From contig JALLAZ010000124.1 of assembly GCA_036939755.1 (NCBI GenBank), positions 1-23,166 on the forward strand: a stretch of 23,166 nt of DNA, written 5' to 3'. The notes beneath the pieces were generated by a model. That model ran no database searches. It saw nothing but the letters and a program-made list of their open reading frames with translations, and had not been told where the DNA came from. Origin of the DNA: Stephanodiscus triporus. Taxonomy: Eukaryota > Bacillariophyta > Thalassiosirophyceae > Thalassiosirales > Thalassiosiraceae. A program made the translations under genes and the position numbers. Positions 19,554 through 23,166 of the stretch are shown here, piece by piece. Position 1 is the first letter of the stretch. Each line of letters starts with the position of its first letter.

Positions 19554-22500
19554 TCAAGCGTAATAAATGTGAGTAATCCCGACATTCGCCGTTCTTCCGG
19601 CGGCGCCCTCGGGACCCAGAACTCGCATGGCCAGCTCAACGTTTTTTTTCTTTTTTTTCGTCGCCCAATCCTCATCGTTCCAAAAAACACATATCACATT
19701 GTTGTAGGACGGCTGTAGGCACTTTTCGAGAAGTTCAGTCCCATTCCAGCTGGTTACCACGATGTCGTCCACGGCAACCTCGAATCGAAACTCAGGAGGG
19801 AGTTGCGGCGGAGGTGCCTTCATCCGTCTTCTACCGCCATCATCCGTGCCGTTATTGACAGTCACCCACCCTTCGGTCCGTTTGTTTGAATAGTACTGGT
19901 GCCACGGCTCCTACGGCCAGTAAAGTAACGAAAAAGTTAGTTAGTGTTGCGCTGCGCACGCACCGTCGCATTCTGCACGGCGATCGCACTCACCACCCGT
20001 GCCATGAACAGTCCCTCGGTCACGTCCGTCAGCTGCAGTACGAGCCACCCACTGAGCGCGTCAATATTCATCGATCCTCTGCCGTCGTTGTGGCCGGACA
20101 TCAAGCAAGTCGACGACTTCTGACGATAGCATACCGAGTTGGACGTGCCATCGCAGAAGCCGGCCGGGTGGCCATGCACTGACGGTCCCTCGCCGGGAAT
20201 GATTTTTCCAGGAGGAGCGTTCGAGTCCAGGAATCGGGAGCCGGCTCTTCGCCGTCGTGAGATAGTAGTGCTTCTGTTGCGGTCTCCCTCTGTCAGACGT
20301 CGTCGCAGGCGCTTTACATCAACACCATCACGCGGTGGCAACGATCGCGCGATCGCCGCTACGTCCACCTCGCCTTTGGGAACTCGTTGCGAGGGGATGA
20401 GCGGATCTCGCCCTCGATACGCAATTTCTTCCAGGTCGATGATTTCCGGCAAGTAGCCTCTCGGCGACGGCTTGACGAGACTGCGGATGCTCGAGCGATA
20501 CGGGTCGTTTCGCGGCGTCCACTCCGTCGCCCCCCTCATAGGGATGGTGCAAAGTCTCGGAGCCAGGGCAAAAAGTTGCCCGCATCCCGTGGCGGTGGCA
20601 TTCGCTCCCCTCACCGCGTCTCGTATTGCGTCCTCTTCGTGCCGGAGGTGCCAGTGTATTCCGTCCAGAGGGTTTCCGCCGGCCGATGCCGCCGCCTCCC
20701 AGACCGTAAATGCCTCGTCCAACGCGTGCAGAAATAGGAGAGAGATCCTCCTGGCCTTGGACTGATGCACCCAGTTGCCGGGATGCCACGATGCCTGCCC
20801 GCCGAAGCCTTGATCCTGTTCGACATCTGGCCTCACGTCCACGCGAGCCGTCCAGCACCTTGCGTTGTACTTGCTCTCGTCGAAGTTTATCGTCGTATGC
20901 CTGAATTTCGGCAGCATGTTCGTAGAATCGAGCACGCCCCCGACCTGAGCGCCCACCTCCCCGCGCAGCCTGTCCAAAGTGCCCCTGCCGTTCCCCATAT
21001 CGAACAATATCGGCACGCGCACGCCGGCGAGGAGGGCCTGTCGCATGAACAGATCCTGCGCTCTCCCGTCCTTCTCGGTCATGCTGCTGTCCCAGAGGAC
21101 GAAATCGGCATCGCCGCCGTATATGCTCGACCCGGCGAGCGCGGCCTGGATCGTGCCCATGCCGCCCTGCGCTCGATTGGCGCTCACAAGGATCATCCCG
21201 AGGCGATCGAACACCGGCTCCATCACCCGCTGAAACTCTGCGTTTTGAAGTGAGCATTTCGGAGGCATTTGAGAGAGCATCTTTGATTGGAATCTCTTTC
21301 CCCTCCGTACTTTGATATACAATTTCGAGAGGAGAGACAGTACAAACTCTCCCTCTCCCACAATCAGATTATGATTACTTACCCATCATGTACGACTGTC
21401 GGAAGTTATTGCCTGTATTTTTATTTTGCGATGGCATTCGAAGGTGATGAAAAGAGGAAAATATGCACGGACGAACACAAAAGTCCCGGTTGGATGAGTG
21501 AACGAACGAAGAAAAGAAAAAAAGCGCCCATATCCACACCCCCGCCGCTCCCCCATTCTTATTACGTAATCCACTCACCGTGTCCCGCGGCGGCGCTGTG
21601 TCCGCCCAACGTGACGAAGAAGTGATCGTTCGTAATCATCGCGTTTAGCAATTTCTTCGTGAGGGCCCGGAAAGACGACTCGTACATCCACGCCACCGCG
21701 CCATCTTTCGTGCCGCCGCCGACGACGACTGCGTCCCTACCACCGCCGCCGTCCACCCCGCTCGACGACGCGTCCTCCGAGGGTAGCAGTAGTATCCCCC
21801 CCCCACTCCCATCTCCCTCCCATCCGTATTCGTCGTACACCGCGTCTCGTACGCGCCGGACCAATTTCCTCCCCTCGTCGATGAGCCTCGACACATACTC
21901 GTCGTCGGCCTGCCACGAGCCATCCGGGAAATCGACGGGATCGATCTCTCCGAGGAGTGGATCGTATCCCTCCCCATCCTTCGTCCTCCTCCCGACGGTG
22001 GCGGTCGTCCCGACCGTCGACCAGTCGACGAACGGCCGATCGTCGCGACGATCGTCCTTGAAATCCCAGTAACCGTACGCCTCCCGTATCGCGCGCGCCT
22101 CCTCCTCCCACCTTGTCCGTTCCGCCTCCCTCTCCGACGTCGACATCTCCAATCGCGCGTCGGCGTACGGCGACCCGTCATAGTCGTCGTCGTTGTAGTC
22201 GTCGCCGTCGTAGTCGAGGCCGTCGTCGTAGTCGTCCCCTCCGTCGTCGTCGTAGTCGTCCGCGACGTATTTGGGATGCAATCCCCCCCTGGGTCGGACG
22301 GTATATCCGACGCCGGGCGGCTTGCGATACGCGTTCGCGCCGTACGGGTTCTCGACCGACGCCTCGTGGAAGCCGATGACGACGCGTCGCCGCCTCCCCC
22401 CCCCCTTATCGTCGTCCCTCGCCCCCCCTCCCCCATCGCCTCCGCGATCGACGCGCAGAGTGTCCGCGACGTCGATGTCGCGCTCGGACGCGTACGTCGC

Positions 22501-22839
22501 CCCCGAGAGCAGCAGGAGGACCACGAGTCCCGCGAAGACCACTAGTAACAGCGCGAAGAGGACGACCTTCCTCCTCCCGCTACTTCGCGAGGGGGGGGGG
22601 GGGGATGGCCAAGTCGACGACGTCGTCGACGACGACGGGCCTCGGCCGCGTCGGGGGTCCATCCACGGATCGAGGTCGTCGTCGGACGGGGACGACGTCC
22701 GCGGCGGCGGGGGGACAGCGCGTCGGAAATCGTCGTAGTCGTCGTCGTCGTAGTCATCATCGTCGTCGTGCCGCTCCGACGTCTCGCGAACGAGGCTCGC
22801 GAGCTCGTCGTCGTCGATCCTATCCGGCGGATCCGTCAT
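19554..22839 (-). CDS. Type II membrane protein with lumenal SGNH-hydrolase-like domain
   Basis: Exons are 22839-21579, 21412-21383 (microexon), 21237-19994 and 19910-19554, with introns of 166, 145 and 83 nt, all GT-AG, joining in frame to 963 residues. Residues 1-90 are acidic and Pro/Ser-rich. Residues 92-112 form one membrane helix (KVVLFALLLVVFAGLVVLLL), so the rest is probably lumenal or extracellular. A highly Asp/Tyr-rich stretch precedes the core. GGHSAAAGHGNNFRQSY (Ser415) fits the nucleophile block of SGNH/GDSL hydrolases. WHPGNWVH (about 581-588) fits the block carrying the catalytic His, with DGIHW (622-626) as an alternative. The C-terminal part (EPWHQYYSNKRTEGWVTVNN) looks like a beta-rich domain. 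The substrate is unknown; glycan or ester hydrolysis at the secretory pathway or surface is an inference. The start is the first ATG; a GTG two codons upstream is in frame. Confidence 0.8.
21383..21412 (-). other. 30-nt microexon completing the SGNH nucleophile block
   Basis: It is flanked by TACAG upstream and GTAAGT downstream on the minus strand, in phase 1 at both ends. It encodes residues 421-430 (GNNFRQSYMM, with the first codon split). Skipping it leaves the frame intact (GGHSAAAGHEFQRV) but removes the segment right after the putative catalytic serine. Including it gives the continuous pattern GGHSAAAGHGNNFRQSY. Confidence 0.8.
22180..22262 (-). repeat. GAC/TAC triplet-rich tract encoding an Asp/Tyr-rich segment
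   Basis: The minus strand is built from imperfect GAC, GAT and TAC triplets and encodes a stretch of almost only Asp, Tyr and Gly within the SGNH-like protein. A smaller tract at about 22736-22760 encodes a similar Asp/Tyr run near the N-terminus. The segment is strongly acidic and probably disordered. Confidence 0.8.
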
Positions 22840-22955
22840 AGCCACATCGATCGAACGGGCGGCACTTTTTCTTCTCTAATTGAGGTTGAGGGAAATAGCG
22901 GGCGGGCCCCCCCGCCGATATGTAAACTAGAAGTATGAATTCGTAGTTTCGTACT

Positions 22956-22980
22956 CGTACTCTGGAGTACGATATCGTAC
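22956..22980. repeat. Two overlapping GTAC-rich palindromes
   Basis: CGTACTCTGGAGTACG (22956-22971) has 7-bp arms around TG. GTACGATATCGTAC (22967-22980) is a perfect 14-bp palindrome sharing its first five bases. They lie 117 bp upstream of the start codon of the minus-strand SGNH-like gene, so a regulatory role is possible but unproven. Confidence 0.75.
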
Positions 22981-23054
22981 TAAGATACCTAAAGAGATAT
23001 CTACATCATAGATAGAGTCTAATAATTATTGAGTGGTCGCCGCCAAGCCTGAAT

Positions 23055-23159
23055 GCTCTATCGCTGAGCTATGGTACGAAGAATAGAGAGGAAAGGGAGA
23101 AAGGAAAAGAATTTACCGGGATTCCAACCCGGGAGCAGTGATTTCCGGTCACCGCTCAA
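23055..23159 (-). other. tRNA-like arms in inverted order (T arm before D arm)
   Basis: On the minus strand a near-canonical T arm (CCGGG, loop TTGGAAT, CCCGG at 23132-23116) is preceded by a 9-bp hairpin (23157-23133). About 45 nt further on comes a canonical D arm (TAGCTCAGCGATAGAGC at 23071-23055). In an ordinary tRNA the D arm comes first. The T arm may belong to a tRNA whose 5' half lies beyond the window edge, with the D arm a second fragment. The sequences where acceptor strands should lie do not pair with each other. Confidence 0.35.
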
Positions 23160-23166
23160 GTGCAAT

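Noticed and set aside
20139..21257. Long alternative frames across exon 3 of the SGNH-like gene
   Set aside because: They are Arg/Ser/Pro-rich shadow frames. The chosen frame alone links through phase-correct splice sites on both sides.

Overview
The window looks like nuclear DNA of a photosynthetic stramenopile, most probably a centric diatom. The main reasons are genes split by short GT-AG introns (67 to 239 nt), coding exons that run to the edge of each splice site, strong low-complexity tracts (Q, N, S, H, D, R), and a diatom-type plastid presequence motif inside one protein. No bacterial, phage, viral or CRISPR signature is visible. I infer the organism group; I could not test it by search.

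Layout. Positions 1-833 hold no gene I can support. 834-7003 (+) is a four-exon gene for a very large homologue of PP4R3/SMEK, the regulatory subunit of protein phosphatase 4. Convergent to it, 7157-10103 (-) is a four-exon gene for an 898-residue protein I do not recognise. 10340-11337 (+), divergent from that gene, encodes a probable secretory-pathway protein with one long intron. 11923-13989 (-) is a single-exon WD40-repeat protein. 14529-14905 (-) is a probable gene relic whose last codons recur 3 kb away. 15438-15975 (+) and 15998-16669 (-) are a tightly convergent pair: a small unknown protein and a secreted ten-cysteine protein. 16720-17510 is a degenerate two-copy higher-order repeat, followed by a perfect 9-bp hairpin and a single ambiguous base (N at 17599).

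17794-18892 (+) is the most striking gene. It is a DUF2256-type zinc-ribbon protein with a second C-terminal zinc-ribbon-like domain. Its strongly conserved N-terminal domain is cut by one in-frame TGA where the family normally has tryptophan, yet everything downstream stays open and splices cleanly. Between its two domains lies a segment that looks like a diatom plastid presequence. 18893-19553 has coding-like fragments in shifting frames. 19554-22839 (-) is a four-exon gene, including a 30-nt microexon, for a single-pass type II membrane protein with a lumenal SGNH-hydrolase-like domain. The right end carries overlapping palindromes and two tRNA-like arms in inverted order.

The genes do not form an evident pathway. 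They look like an ordinary, compact set of unrelated eukaryotic genes, with repeats and decayed sequence concentrated between 14 and 19.5 kb.
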